Below are positions 23,921 to 32,051 of a stretch of DNA of 64,000 bases, one piece after another. The notes below the pieces were generated by a model that made no database searches, was not told the DNA's origin, and saw nothing but the letters and a program-made list of their open reading frames with translations. Where the stretch lies: NCBI GenBank assembly GCA_036676475.1, contig JAKFCU010000003.1:1-64000 (forward strand), given 5' to 3'. How positions within the stretch are numbered: position 1 is the stretch's first letter; each line of letters starts with the position of its first letter. Both the position numbers and the translations under genes were made by a program. Origin of the DNA: LC029 sp036676475 (GTDB lineage: Bacteria; Bacillota; Bacilli; Aneurinibacillales; RAOX-1).

Positions 23921-24622
23921 TTAATGCTGCCTAACCAATTCCTTGTATAATCCCAGCAAATTTTCAACTCCCCTCTCTCTCAACAAGATAACCAGTTTTT
24001 CCCAAAGCATAGCAACCGCATAAGCATCACCGCTCGCAGTATGCCGTCCTGGATTACAAATTTCAAAAAAGGTGCAAACTTCGTCAAAGGAGGCATTTTT
24101 GCATTCCGGGTAGAGCAAAGTTACAACCTTTCCCACTTCTAACACTCGGTTTTCTATCCTTTTGCGAAAGTTTTTCCATAAATAATAATTGAGAAAATTA
24201 ACATCATGTCCAATGTAATATCCAATGACAACCGTCTTCCCGATATAATCCAAGAAAGTAGGCAATACATTTTTAACGGGAGGCGCCTCCAGCAAATCAT
24301 GGGGGTAGATTCCAGTCAGTTTTGAAATAGGAGGAGGGATCTGACCTTCAATTCGAACATATGAATGATAAGAGCCTTCCCATATCTCTCCCTTCCATCG
24401 GAAAGCAGCTAAAGAGAGAATCTCATCCCCCGACTCTGGATAAAAACCCGTAGTTTCCGAATCAATGGCTGATACCAATACTTGATCTAGGGGGAGATTC
24501 AGCTCCCGCTGATGCTCGTACGATTCTCTGTTTATTCTTCGAATCCAAGCCTCATTTCGGGTGTCTACGGGCGAAGTTTTACGATTAAATTTCTGCAAAA
24601 ACTGATGAAACATCTGATTCAC
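23921..24622 (-). CDS. DnaQ-like 3'-5' exonuclease (DEDD)
   Basis: The 233-residue protein has Exo I in SAIDSETTGFYP (near residue 52), Exo II in VIGYYIGHDVNFLNYYLW, and Exo III in RHTASGDAYAVAMLWEKL, giving the DEDDh set. It resembles the epsilon-like exonucleases fused to or paired with DUF294 proteins. Its start overlaps the stop of the DUF294 gene by four bases, so the two work together, possibly in nucleotide or RNA turnover tied to nitrogen status, given the amtB neighbour (inference). Confidence 0.9.
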   Translation of the reverse strand: MNQMFHQFLQKFNRKTSPVDTRNEAWIRRINRESYEHQRELNLPLDQVLVSAIDSETTGFYPESGDEILSLAAFRWKGEIWEGSYHSYVRIEGQIPPPISKLTGIYPHDLLEAPPVKNVLPTFLDYIGKTVVIGYYIGHDVNFLNYYLWKNFRKRIENRVLEVGKVVTLLYPECKNASFDEVCTFFEICNPGRHTASGDAYAVAMLWEKLVILLRERGVENLLGLYKELVRQH

Positions 24623-25620
24623 CTATCCTCTCCCCCTCGTATCCCAAACTCCTTTTTCCAGCAGTTTTGATGTTTCTTTATGTTTTTTATATGATGTTTT
24701 AGTTGTGCGAGCATCCTCTTATCATAGCCTGCCAATGAGATAAAGTCGTGAAAGGGTTTCCTTTGAAGGAACAGATCAGCATGATGTTTTAGCCGAAGAT
24801 AAAGAAAAAAAGCTAAAGCATCCTCTAACTCATCAGCTGCGCCTTGGGAAAGATAACCTACCTTCGCTAAAGCGGTGATTCTACTTCGAGTAGACGACTC
24901 CAGAATACTGCCATCAATGGACAACAAGCGAACCAGACTGACCAACTGGTAGTAACCGCCTTCCTTCAGATGAAACAGTCCGGTGTTTTCTCCATGTGTT
25001 GGCGTAAACAACCTCCCAAAGATTCCTATAGGAAGTGGATGATGCAACCCATGGCTAGCCAATCGTGAGATTCCCGTTTTCATCTGATTAAGTCCCCATT
25101 GCTTGAATTCCCTAACCAAGCGTTCCTCCCCATACATCGGGCGCATATCCCAGGCAATCAGCAGATATCGAATGGAATCAAGCGTTAGCTCTTCGTTCCA
25201 ATGGGTCCAGTTCCTTTTCCATCCTTCAGAGGGTTGGAGCCATCTCGGGTTACTAGCCATGACTCCCCCATTACATAAGGGATATCCCCATTCGGATAGC
25301 AGTTGAACAACTTTATGGGATGCTCTCATTAAAAAGTCTGCATTCGATGTTTCACTGTCATAAATCATACCATTATCCTGATCTGTCCAAAGGGTTCTTT
25401 CCTCACGTCCCCCGCTTCCCATTTCAATCCAACAATAGGAAAATGGAGGGATTTCCACCCCGTTTCTTAATTGGCAGTCAACAACATGCATGATATGTCG
25501 ATGGATCTCATCGTGATATCCATTAATCCGCCCGATGGTTTCAAAAACGGTATCCTGTTTAAGAAGAAGTACTTCTTCCATCATTTTTTTCTTATTTTGT
25601 TCGATCAACCCCAAATCCAT
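24619..25620 (-). CDS. DUF294 nucleotidyltransferase-like protein without CBS domains
   Basis: Residues about 60-130 carry the DUF294 nucleotidyltransferase signature WIEMGSGGREERTLWTDQDN, like the GlnD/GlnE-type GS...D.D motif. The C-terminal half matches the DUF294 helical domain. Many relatives of about 600 residues add cNMP and CBS domains before this part; here only the catalytic and C-terminal parts exist (333 residues). GGGGAGGG precedes the ATG. It sits between amtB and the exonuclease gene, suggesting nitrogen-linked signalling, which is inference. Confidence 0.8.
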   Translation of the reverse strand: MDLGLIEQNKKKMMEEVLLLKQDTVFETIGRINGYHDEIHRHIMHVVDCQLRNGVEIPPFSYCWIEMGSGGREERTLWTDQDNGMIYDSETSNADFLMRASHKVVQLLSEWGYPLCNGGVMASNPRWLQPSEGWKRNWTHWNEELTLDSIRYLLIAWDMRPMYGEERLVREFKQWGLNQMKTGISRLASHGLHHPLPIGIFGRLFTPTHGENTGLFHLKEGGYYQLVSLVRLLSIDGSILESSTRSRITALAKVGYLSQGAADELEDALAFFLYLRLKHHADLFLQRKPFHDFISLAGYDKRMLAQLKHHIKNIKKHQNCWKKEFGIRGGEDR

Positions 25621-25636
25621 CGCCTACCCTCCCCAT

Positions 25637-25673
25637 GAAAAAAAGAGATGGAGCCAGACAACGTCTAGGCTCC
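25637..25673 (-). terminator. Intrinsic terminator between amtB and the DUF294 gene
   Basis: On the minus strand TGGAGCC and GGCTCCA form the stem, followed by TCTCTTTTTTT. The DUF294 ribosome binding site follows immediately, so readthrough would give lower expression of the downstream pair. Confidence 0.75.
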
Positions 25674-25682
25674 AATGCTATA

Positions 25683-27038
25683 CTAACGGGCTTCGGATTT
25701 TGCCCATTCCTTGGTTTGCAGTTGTTGAATATGCTCCGGATACCCGTAGGCTCCATGTTCGCTCATATCCAGTCCGACCAATTCCTCTTCGGCTGTTACG
25801 CGAAGACCAATCGTTTTTTCTAATATCCAGAGGATAATAAAGGAGACTACAGCTACATAGAGGGCAGCGGAGAATACTCCGATGGCCTGAACGCCCAACT
25901 GGTGAAAACCTCCCCCATAAATCAAGCCCTCTTTCCCAATCCCTGTCAGTTCCACTAAACGGGGAGCGGCAAAAAATCCGGTGGATAAGGTACCCCAAAT
26001 CCCTGCTACACCATGAACGGAGAAAGCATAGATGGGATCGTCGATCCCTTTCTTTTCAAAATAAATGGAAGTCACATACGTGATGAACCCTGCTACGGCA
26101 CCGATCACAACGGCTGCCCATGGTTCAACGAAAGCACAAGCGGCCGTAATGGCAACCAACGCAGCCAACACACCATTTAGCATCGAAGGGATATCCGCTT
26201 TACCTGTATAGATCCAAGAGGCAAACATGGCAGCAATCGAACCAGCCGCTGTTGCTAACATCGTTGTAAGGGCAACATGACTGAATAATCCGTTACCAAG
26301 TCCAAGCGTGCTTCCTGCATTAAATCCAAACCATCCTACCCATAAAATCAATACGCCTAATACGGTATAAACTTGATTATGTCCCGGTAAGACATTAGGG
26401 GTTCCATTTTTATTATATTTGCCGATTCTAGGTTTTAATAGAAGAGTAGCAACCAGTGCAGCAATCCCTCCTTGCAGATGAACCACAGTGGAACCGGCAA
26501 AATCCTGTTTTCCATGTTCCGCTAACCAGCCGCCTCCCCAAATCCAATGACCCACTACAGGATAAATCAAGGCTGTAAACAATATGCTGAAAATGATATA
26601 GACCGAAAGCTTCGCTCTCTCGGCAAAACCGCCAAAGGCAATCGCTATTGACACGCCGGCAAATGCCATTTGAAACAAAAAGAACAAGTCGACAGGTACG
26701 CCGAACACTTCATCGATTCCTTGCAAGAAGAATCCTTTCGTCCCGACCCAAAAGTTTCCTTCGCTAAAGGTAAACCCAAATCCAACCGCCCAAAAGGCTA
26801 AGGCACTTAAGGCAAAGGTAATCACGGTTTTACTCGCTACATGACCCGCATTCTTCATGCGAGTCGATCCCGCTTCCAGTAAGGCAAAACCAGCTTGCAT
26901 GAAAATAACGAGGATGGCGGAAAGCATGATCCAAAGGTAGTCAACCTGTGGAGGAACCGGGGTTGCCTCTGCGGCCAACGCTGCTTGCGGGACAAAAAAT
27001 AATAATAAGGCCCATAAGATTACTTTGCATCTTGTCAT
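25683..27038 (-). CDS. amt: Ammonium transporter
   Basis: The 451-residue protein has a signal-like first segment and eleven spans of the Amt/Rh family. Signatures are MQAGFALLEAGSTRMKNAGH, FAGVSIAIAFGGFAERAKLS, the pore-His segment STVVHLQGGIAALVATLLL, WFGFNAGSTLGLGNG and YAFSVHGVAGIWGTLSTGF. It imports ammonium under limitation. No glnK lies next to it, unlike many Bacilli. A TnrA-like box and a -10 lie upstream. Confidence 0.96.
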   Translation of the reverse strand: MTRCKVILWALLLFFVPQAALAAEATPVPPQVDYLWIMLSAILVIFMQAGFALLEAGSTRMKNAGHVASKTVITFALSALAFWAVGFGFTFSEGNFWVGTKGFFLQGIDEVFGVPVDLFFLFQMAFAGVSIAIAFGGFAERAKLSVYIIFSILFTALIYPVVGHWIWGGGWLAEHGKQDFAGSTVVHLQGGIAALVATLLLKPRIGKYNKNGTPNVLPGHNQVYTVLGVLILWVGWFGFNAGSTLGLGNGLFSHVALTTMLATAAGSIAAMFASWIYTGKADIPSMLNGVLAALVAITAACAFVEPWAAVVIGAVAGFITYVTSIYFEKKGIDDPIYAFSVHGVAGIWGTLSTGFFAAPRLVELTGIGKEGLIYGGGFHQLGVQAIGVFSAALYVAVVSFIILWILEKTIGLRVTAEEELVGLDMSEHGAYGYPEHIQQLQTKEWAKSEAR

Positions 27039-27078
27039 TGTTCATCACTCCTTTTACGGTTTGTTTTTCTTGATTTTA

Positions 27079-27129
27079 ATTATAGGGAGTATTCAGCTTT
27101 ACGTATTGTTTATGTAAGGTTTTCTGACA
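27079..27129 (-). promoter_or_regulatory. amt promoter with TnrA-type box
   Basis: TGTAAGGTTTTCTGACA (27113-27129) matches the TnrA/GlnR consensus TGTNANAWWWTMTNACA at 16 of 17 positions. On the minus strand a perfect TATAAT lies at 27084-27079 with no good -35, and the box is centred about 48 bp upstream of the expected start. That is the position used by TnrA as activator. Confidence 0.75.
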
Positions 27130-27221
27130 TTGTTTTTGAGATCGAAAAGTGAGGTTTGTTTTAGCCTGAAATGAAAACTACTCATACCATACCGTGTTCT
27201 ACATATGTAAGAAAGCTACTG

Positions 27222-27255
27222 GCGTAGCCTTATGCGTATAATACTTTCCGATAAG
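27222..27255. repeat. Dispersed 34-bp REP-like repeat, copy 1
   Basis: The 34 bp starting GCGTAGCCTTATGCG and ending ACTTTCCGATAAG recur at 45920-45953 with one mismatch. The unit contains the near-palindrome TTATGCGyATAA. Both copies lie immediately beyond the terminator of a minus-strand gene. Confidence 0.75.
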
Positions 27256-27257
27256 TA

Positions 27258-27302
27258 CAAAAAGAAAAAACCCCTTTTTACAAAGGGGTTTTTTCTTTTT
27301 TA
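27258..27302. terminator. Intrinsic terminator of ppaC
   Basis: AAAAAGAAAAAACCCCTTT pairs with AAAGGGGTTTTTTCTTTTT, with T tracts on both sides. Confidence 0.88.
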
Positions 27303-27305
27303 CTA

Positions 27306-28238
27306 TTATAGACGATTAAATGCCTCAGTCAATACCGGAACAATCTGCTTCTTACGGGATACTACCCCTTTTAGGACTGCCGTATTGTTCTCCAGCGTAA
27401 CACCATAAGCCAGCTCTACCGCCTTGGTTTGGTTGCCAAGCGCTAACCCGACAGAATCGTTGTTTAGGATATCAGTAACCACGAATAGGAATAGGTCTAA
27501 TCCTTTATCCGCAACGCGCTTTGTAAGGACCTCTTCTATCTCCTGCTGACGGGAAAGTATATCGTTGGTATCCACTGCATTAACTTGGGCTATTTCGACC
27601 TTGTAGCTTCCCATTTGGAAATCTTTCGCATCCAAAGAAATCAGTTCTTCTACGGTTTTATCACCCAAATCAGCTCCAGCTTTTAGCATCGCCAAGCCGT
27701 AGCTTTCCAAATCCACTTCAGCGATTTCAGCAAATTCCCGGGCTGCAGCAACATCCTGTTCTGTGCAAGTAGGAGACTTAAACAAAAGAGTGTCTGAAAT
27801 GATGGCAGAAAGCATCAAGCCTGCGATATCTTTGGGAATCGAAACACCCTGTTCCTTATATAATTTATTTAAAATGGTCGTAGTACAACCAACCGGCTCC
27901 ACACGCATGTACAAAGGGTCACTGGTTTCAAAATTAGCAATGCGGTGATGGTCAATTACTTCCAATATTTGAACTTGATCGATGTCATCCGCACTTTGTT
28001 GGCGTTCATTGTGGTCAACCAAAATGACACACTTCACTTCTGCTGCCACTTTTTCCACTAACCGAGGGACCTCTACTTGAAAATGATTTAGTACAAATTC
28101 GGTCTCTCCATTTAAAGAACCCAAACGGATTGGTTCAGCTTCCTGGCCAACCTGATTTTTTAAATAAGCATACGCAATCGCAGAACAAATGGAATCCGTA
28201 TCCGGGTTCTTGTGTCCATGAACAAGCACTTTTTCCAT
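27306..28238 (-). CDS. ppaC: Manganese-dependent inorganic pyrophosphatase
   Basis: A family II DHH phosphoesterase of 310 residues: VHGHKNPDTDSICSAIAYAY (metal ligands), VILVDHNERQQS, VIDHHRIANF (the DHH motif), and the C-terminal SRKKQIVPVL. It hydrolyses pyrophosphate in the cytoplasm, pulling biosynthetic reactions forward. Length and motifs are standard. Confidence 0.97.
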   Translation of the reverse strand: MEKVLVHGHKNPDTDSICSAIAYAYLKNQVGQEAEPIRLGSLNGETEFVLNHFQVEVPRLVEKVAAEVKCVILVDHNERQQSADDIDQVQILEVIDHHRIANFETSDPLYMRVEPVGCTTTILNKLYKEQGVSIPKDIAGLMLSAIISDTLLFKSPTCTEQDVAAAREFAEIAEVDLESYGLAMLKAGADLGDKTVEELISLDAKDFQMGSYKVEIAQVNAVDTNDILSRQQEIEEVLTKRVADKGLDLFLFVVTDILNNDSVGLALGNQTKAVELAYGVTLENNTAVLKGVVSRKKQIVPVLTEAFNRL

Positions 28239-28337
28239 GATTTTCTCTCCTTTATTTATATAAGCATTAAGTTTTTAAACCTAACCTTTATTTTAGCAGA
28301 AATGTGGGTTCTTTTTGCAATAATTTTTTCAAATTCT

Positions 28338-31300
28338 CTATTCAAAGTAACGACAAATACATTTTCCGCAAGCAGGATACTCATTCATCACCATTTTCCG
28401 TTTCATTTCATCGATAGTAGCAGAAAGATCCTTTCGATAACGGTCTCGATGCTGCTGATCAAGTGGCAGAGAATACGTTTCTCCCGTTTCAAGGAAAACA
28501 AAGGTCATCGCTCGCACCGTCTTTTTCAGCACTTTCTCTGCGAGCTCTACGTAAAGATAACCTTGCATCAAGTACGGTGCAACGGCTTTTTCCAGATTAC
28601 CCTTCAGCTTGTTCGTCTTAAAATCATAAATACTCAGCGATTTTCCATCCGAGTGGTATTGAATGCGATCCAGCTTCCCAAACACCGGCTGATGACTCCA
28701 GAGCATGGTTAACGATTTTTCATCTTCAAAGGTGTCTTCATCAAGGCTCTCTAAAAAGCGCTGATAGGACATCAGATATTTCTGTATATCCTGTACGGCT
28801 TCATCGGTATCCATGCTAGTGGCTTTCTCTCCTAACGCTTGTTTGATTCCATCTTCTATCAAGCGAGTCCAGTCCACTTGTTTGAGCTCCTTTAAAGAGA
28901 GGTTTTCTAAGAGCTGATGAACAATGGTCCCTTTATCCGTTGAAGAAAGGCTTTCTGCTTGTTTGCCGGGTGGACTTTGCACCGACCGTTGGATCAACTG
29001 TTCAAGGTCATACATCCCTTCCACATACTTTAAATAAAACCGTCTTGGACACTCCTTATATTGCTTGAGAGCCGATGCGGACAAGGAAGGGAGATGTTGA
29101 ACTTTAGCATCTTCTACTGTAAGACTTTCTTTCCTGAAGGAATCCCCTATAGGCATTAATGGGAAATCTTCTAGATCACTATCTCCTACCTGTCCCTTAT
29201 TCTCATACCAATAAAAGAAGTTCATATCCTTCCCGATCTTGGCTACTTTGGGAACATCCATTACCTGATGGTCCAGCTTCACTACCACCTTCCAATGCGG
29301 ATCCTCCACACAGTTTTGCTGCAAACAATCATCGAGTGTGGTCCAACCCCAATGAGAAAGAATCATCTTGAGCCAAGAAAACGGCATTTCATCAACGGTA
29401 GGGGATTCCCCTGTCTTTTTCCTTGATTTTATTTTGGAGGTGACGAGGACCAGATGATCCTTCGCCCGCGTCATAGCCACGTATAATAATCGTTTCGCTT
29501 CTTGCTTTTCCCGTTCTTCCTCATCATTCCGCAATTGCTGATACATAAACGAACCCGGGGCGTTCATCGCCAAATCCTTCATCTTGATTCCCAGGCCGAT
29601 CTCTGGCTGGTACAACACCCTTTGTTGATACAATCTGCTTTTTTTCATGATATCTTTTGATAGCTCAGGCAGGAATACCACCGGAAATTCAAGGCCTTTG
29701 GAGGCGTGTACAGTCATGATGACTACTGCATTTCCCCGATCGGAAATCGCCTCCTCTTGCTCCTTGGCATCGCCTTCCTGAAGACGTTCCATATGTTGCA
29801 GGACATCATAGAGATTATATCCCTTTTGATCGACAAGTTCCCTGATTAACCGCAAGAATTTCTCCACGTTAGCAGTCCTTTGCTCCCCATTCGGACCTCC
29901 CATCAGCACCATCATATACCCAGTATCATGAAGAATGGTGCGCAACAGGGAATACGCACTGTCCCTGCGCTTCCACTCCCTCCATTGCTGGATCCAATTC
30001 CGTGCTTGGACCCAGTTGTCCCATTCTGTCGGATCAAATTCCCATCCTTGCTGGAGCCACTCTTCTTTTGAGAGGTAAAAAAGGGCGTTGCGCAACGTCT
30101 GCTTACGCGTCATTTTGAATAAGGTAATATCGTGTATCTGGGCCATGGGAGATCTCAAAAATCCGAGCAAAGAAACTTCATCATCGGTAGTTTCGAGTAC
30201 GCGAAGAAGGTTGATGATATCCAACACTTCCTGCTTTTGATAAAAATCGCGTCCTCCTATGACCACATAAGGGATGTTATATTGTTGAAAAGCTAGTTCG
30301 TAAATTTCCAGATTCGTACGGGCTGCCAATAGTATGGAAATATCCTGATAACGCACGGCATGGGCCTCTTCCGCACCATCCCCTTTACGCCAGACAAGTG
30401 TCTCTTCTCCCATCACCATCTCCTTGATACGGCGCGACATCAGCTCTGCTTCCTGCAGGGCTGATTGGATATTCTCCTCATCCTGTCCGGGGGTTCCTTC
30501 AGCGTCATCCCGCTGTTCCTCGATGGTCGTTTCTGCCTTATACCCCGCACATAACAGCTCCATCATCGGTCCGTTTTTGCTCTCGCGATGAGGAACTAAG
30601 GCTTCATAAGAAGTGAAATAGCTTGGAGACTCAGGCTTTCGCACCATTTCTTGGGCAAACAGTGCATTAATATAGTAAATGATCTCTTTTTGGGTTCGGA
30701 AGTTGATATCAAGCGGTAGTTTCTGTCCCCCTCGTTCGATGATCTCATCTTCGATTTGATAGAACACTTGAATATCTGCTCCGCGAAACTTGTAAATCGA
30801 TTGCTTCCCATCGCCCACGACGAACACATTCATCTTTTTGCCTTTACCGGAGAAGCGATCTATGATCTCTTTTTGAAGAGCATTTGTATCCTGAAATTCA
30901 TCGACCATGATATATTGAATCCTGTTCTGCCATTTTTCACTGACATCCTCTTTCATCAACAGCTCTGCAGCGAGAATTTCCATGTCATGAAAATCAACGG
31001 ATTGATGCTCATCCTTCCGCCTTTTGTAGCGTTGTTCCGCTAGGTTCAGTACATCCTTCATCGCATGAAGAAGCTTTTTGTAACGCATGGGGTATAGGCA
31101 TTGAAAAAAGGCACCAAGACAACTCCGAAGCTCTTGGGTTCTTACTTTGATCTGCTCGTTCGTTCGATTTCCCCAATCATTGGTCTGCAAATCCACCAGA
31201 GTTTCCAGCAGGTCATCTTCGATGTCGCCGCTACACCCTTCAAGCAGATGGCGGCATTGATCATATCTGTCCAGCCATTCCTTCATTTTGGCTAAATATT

Positions 31301-32051
31301 GAGGGGTTTTTCCCTTCTTTTTCACACTCTCGGATTCGTATTCGTATCGAATGTTCTCAACGGCACCGTCCAGGTAAGCTAAGCAGGGTTGATATTGCTC
31401 CTTCTCTTTTTCTATTCTTTCTTCGGTTTCACGAAGCACTTCCCCCGGAGTCTTGTAATACGTTTTATACATGTGAAAAAGGATGAGAGCACTTTCTACA
31501 ATCGCGTTGACACTGCCAAACTGTTCAAATAAGATAACCGCTTGCTCCTTATACTCTTGATCCTCTGCCTGGGATGAGGCTGCCTTCTCCAAGTATTGGC
31601 GAACCGTGGACGTAAATATGTCTCTTTTCAATAATTCTGCTTCCATTCCATCTAGCACCTTGAATTCTGGACTGAGCCCGGCATCGAGCGGATTGGCTCG
31701 AAGAATCTCCGTGCAAAAACCATCGATGGTTGTAATGATGGTCTGGTTAAACTCCTGTTCGCATTGCTCCCAGTATCGTTGTTCCTCCGGTACCTCCGCT
31801 GACTTGGCCATCTTCTGAATAGCCTTGCGGATTCGGCCTTTCATCTCGCCTGCAGCCTTCTTGGTAAAGGTGATCGCAACGATTTGGGAAGGGTGAACAT
31901 CTTGGCTTAAAATCTCCAGGTAACGTTCAGATAAGACCCATGTTTTCCCTGACCCGGCTCCCGCTGATATCAGCAAATCACGCTCCAGCTTGGTGATCGC
32001 TTCTCCTTGAAAACCGACCGGCTTAGGATTCTCCCGGATGATTTGAATCAT
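28338..32051 (-). CDS. addA: AddA-like helicase-nuclease subunit with cysteine-type nuclease domain
   Basis: A UvrD-type SF1 helicase of 1237 residues: Walker A ISAGAGSGKTWVL, motif II IMVDEFQDTN, motif III VVGDGKQSIYKFRGAD, motif V SKGLEFPVVFLPEL, motif VI LLYVAMTRAKDHLVL. The C-terminal PD-(D/E)XK nuclease has LDRIQ and SIYDFKTNKLKG. Unlike Bacillus subtilis AddA, the nuclease domain carries cysteines typical of an iron-sulfur nuclease: KECPRRFYLKY and a terminal PACGKCICRYFE. It processes double-strand ends for recombination. It overlaps addB by 29 bp. Confidence 0.9.
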   Translation of the reverse strand: MIQIIRENPKPVGFQGEAITKLERDLLISAGAGSGKTWVLSERYLEILSQDVHPSQIVAITFTKKAAGEMKGRIRKAIQKMAKSAEVPEEQRYWEQCEQEFNQTIITTIDGFCTEILRANPLDAGLSPEFKVLDGMEAELLKRDIFTSTVRQYLEKAASSQAEDQEYKEQAVILFEQFGSVNAIVESALILFHMYKTYYKTPGEVLRETEERIEKEKEQYQPCLAYLDGAVENIRYEYESESVKKKGKTPQYLAKMKEWLDRYDQCRHLLEGCSGDIEDDLLETLVDLQTNDWGNRTNEQIKVRTQELRSCLGAFFQCLYPMRYKKLLHAMKDVLNLAEQRYKRRKDEHQSVDFHDMEILAAELLMKEDVSEKWQNRIQYIMVDEFQDTNALQKEIIDRFSGKGKKMNVFVVGDGKQSIYKFRGADIQVFYQIEDEIIERGGQKLPLDINFRTQKEIIYYINALFAQEMVRKPESPSYFTSYEALVPHRESKNGPMMELLCAGYKAETTIEEQRDDAEGTPGQDEENIQSALQEAELMSRRIKEMVMGEETLVWRKGDGAEEAHAVRYQDISILLAARTNLEIYELAFQQYNIPYVVIGGRDFYQKQEVLDIINLLRVLETTDDEVSLLGFLRSPMAQIHDITLFKMTRKQTLRNALFYLSKEEWLQQGWEFDPTEWDNWVQARNWIQQWREWKRRDSAYSLLRTILHDTGYMMVLMGGPNGEQRTANVEKFLRLIRELVDQKGYNLYDVLQHMERLQEGDAKEQEEAISDRGNAVVIMTVHASKGLEFPVVFLPELSKDIMKKSRLYQQRVLYQPEIGLGIKMKDLAMNAPGSFMYQQLRNDEEEREKQEAKRLLYVAMTRAKDHLVLVTSKIKSRKKTGESPTVDEMPFSWLKMILSHWGWTTLDDCLQQNCVEDPHWKVVVKLDHQVMDVPKVAKIGKDMNFFYWYENKGQVGDSDLEDFPLMPIGDSFRKESLTVEDAKVQHLPSLSASALKQYKECPRRFYLKYVEGMYDLEQLIQRSVQSPPGKQAESLSSTDKGTIVHQLLENLSLKELKQVDWTRLIEDGIKQALGEKATSMDTDEAVQDIQKYLMSYQRFLESLDEDTFEDEKSLTMLWSHQPVFGKLDRIQYHSDGKSLSIYDFKTNKLKGNLEKAVAPYLMQGYLYVELAEKVLKKTVRAMTFVFLETGETYSLPLDQQHRDRYRKDLSATIDEMKRKMVMNEYPACGKCICRYFE

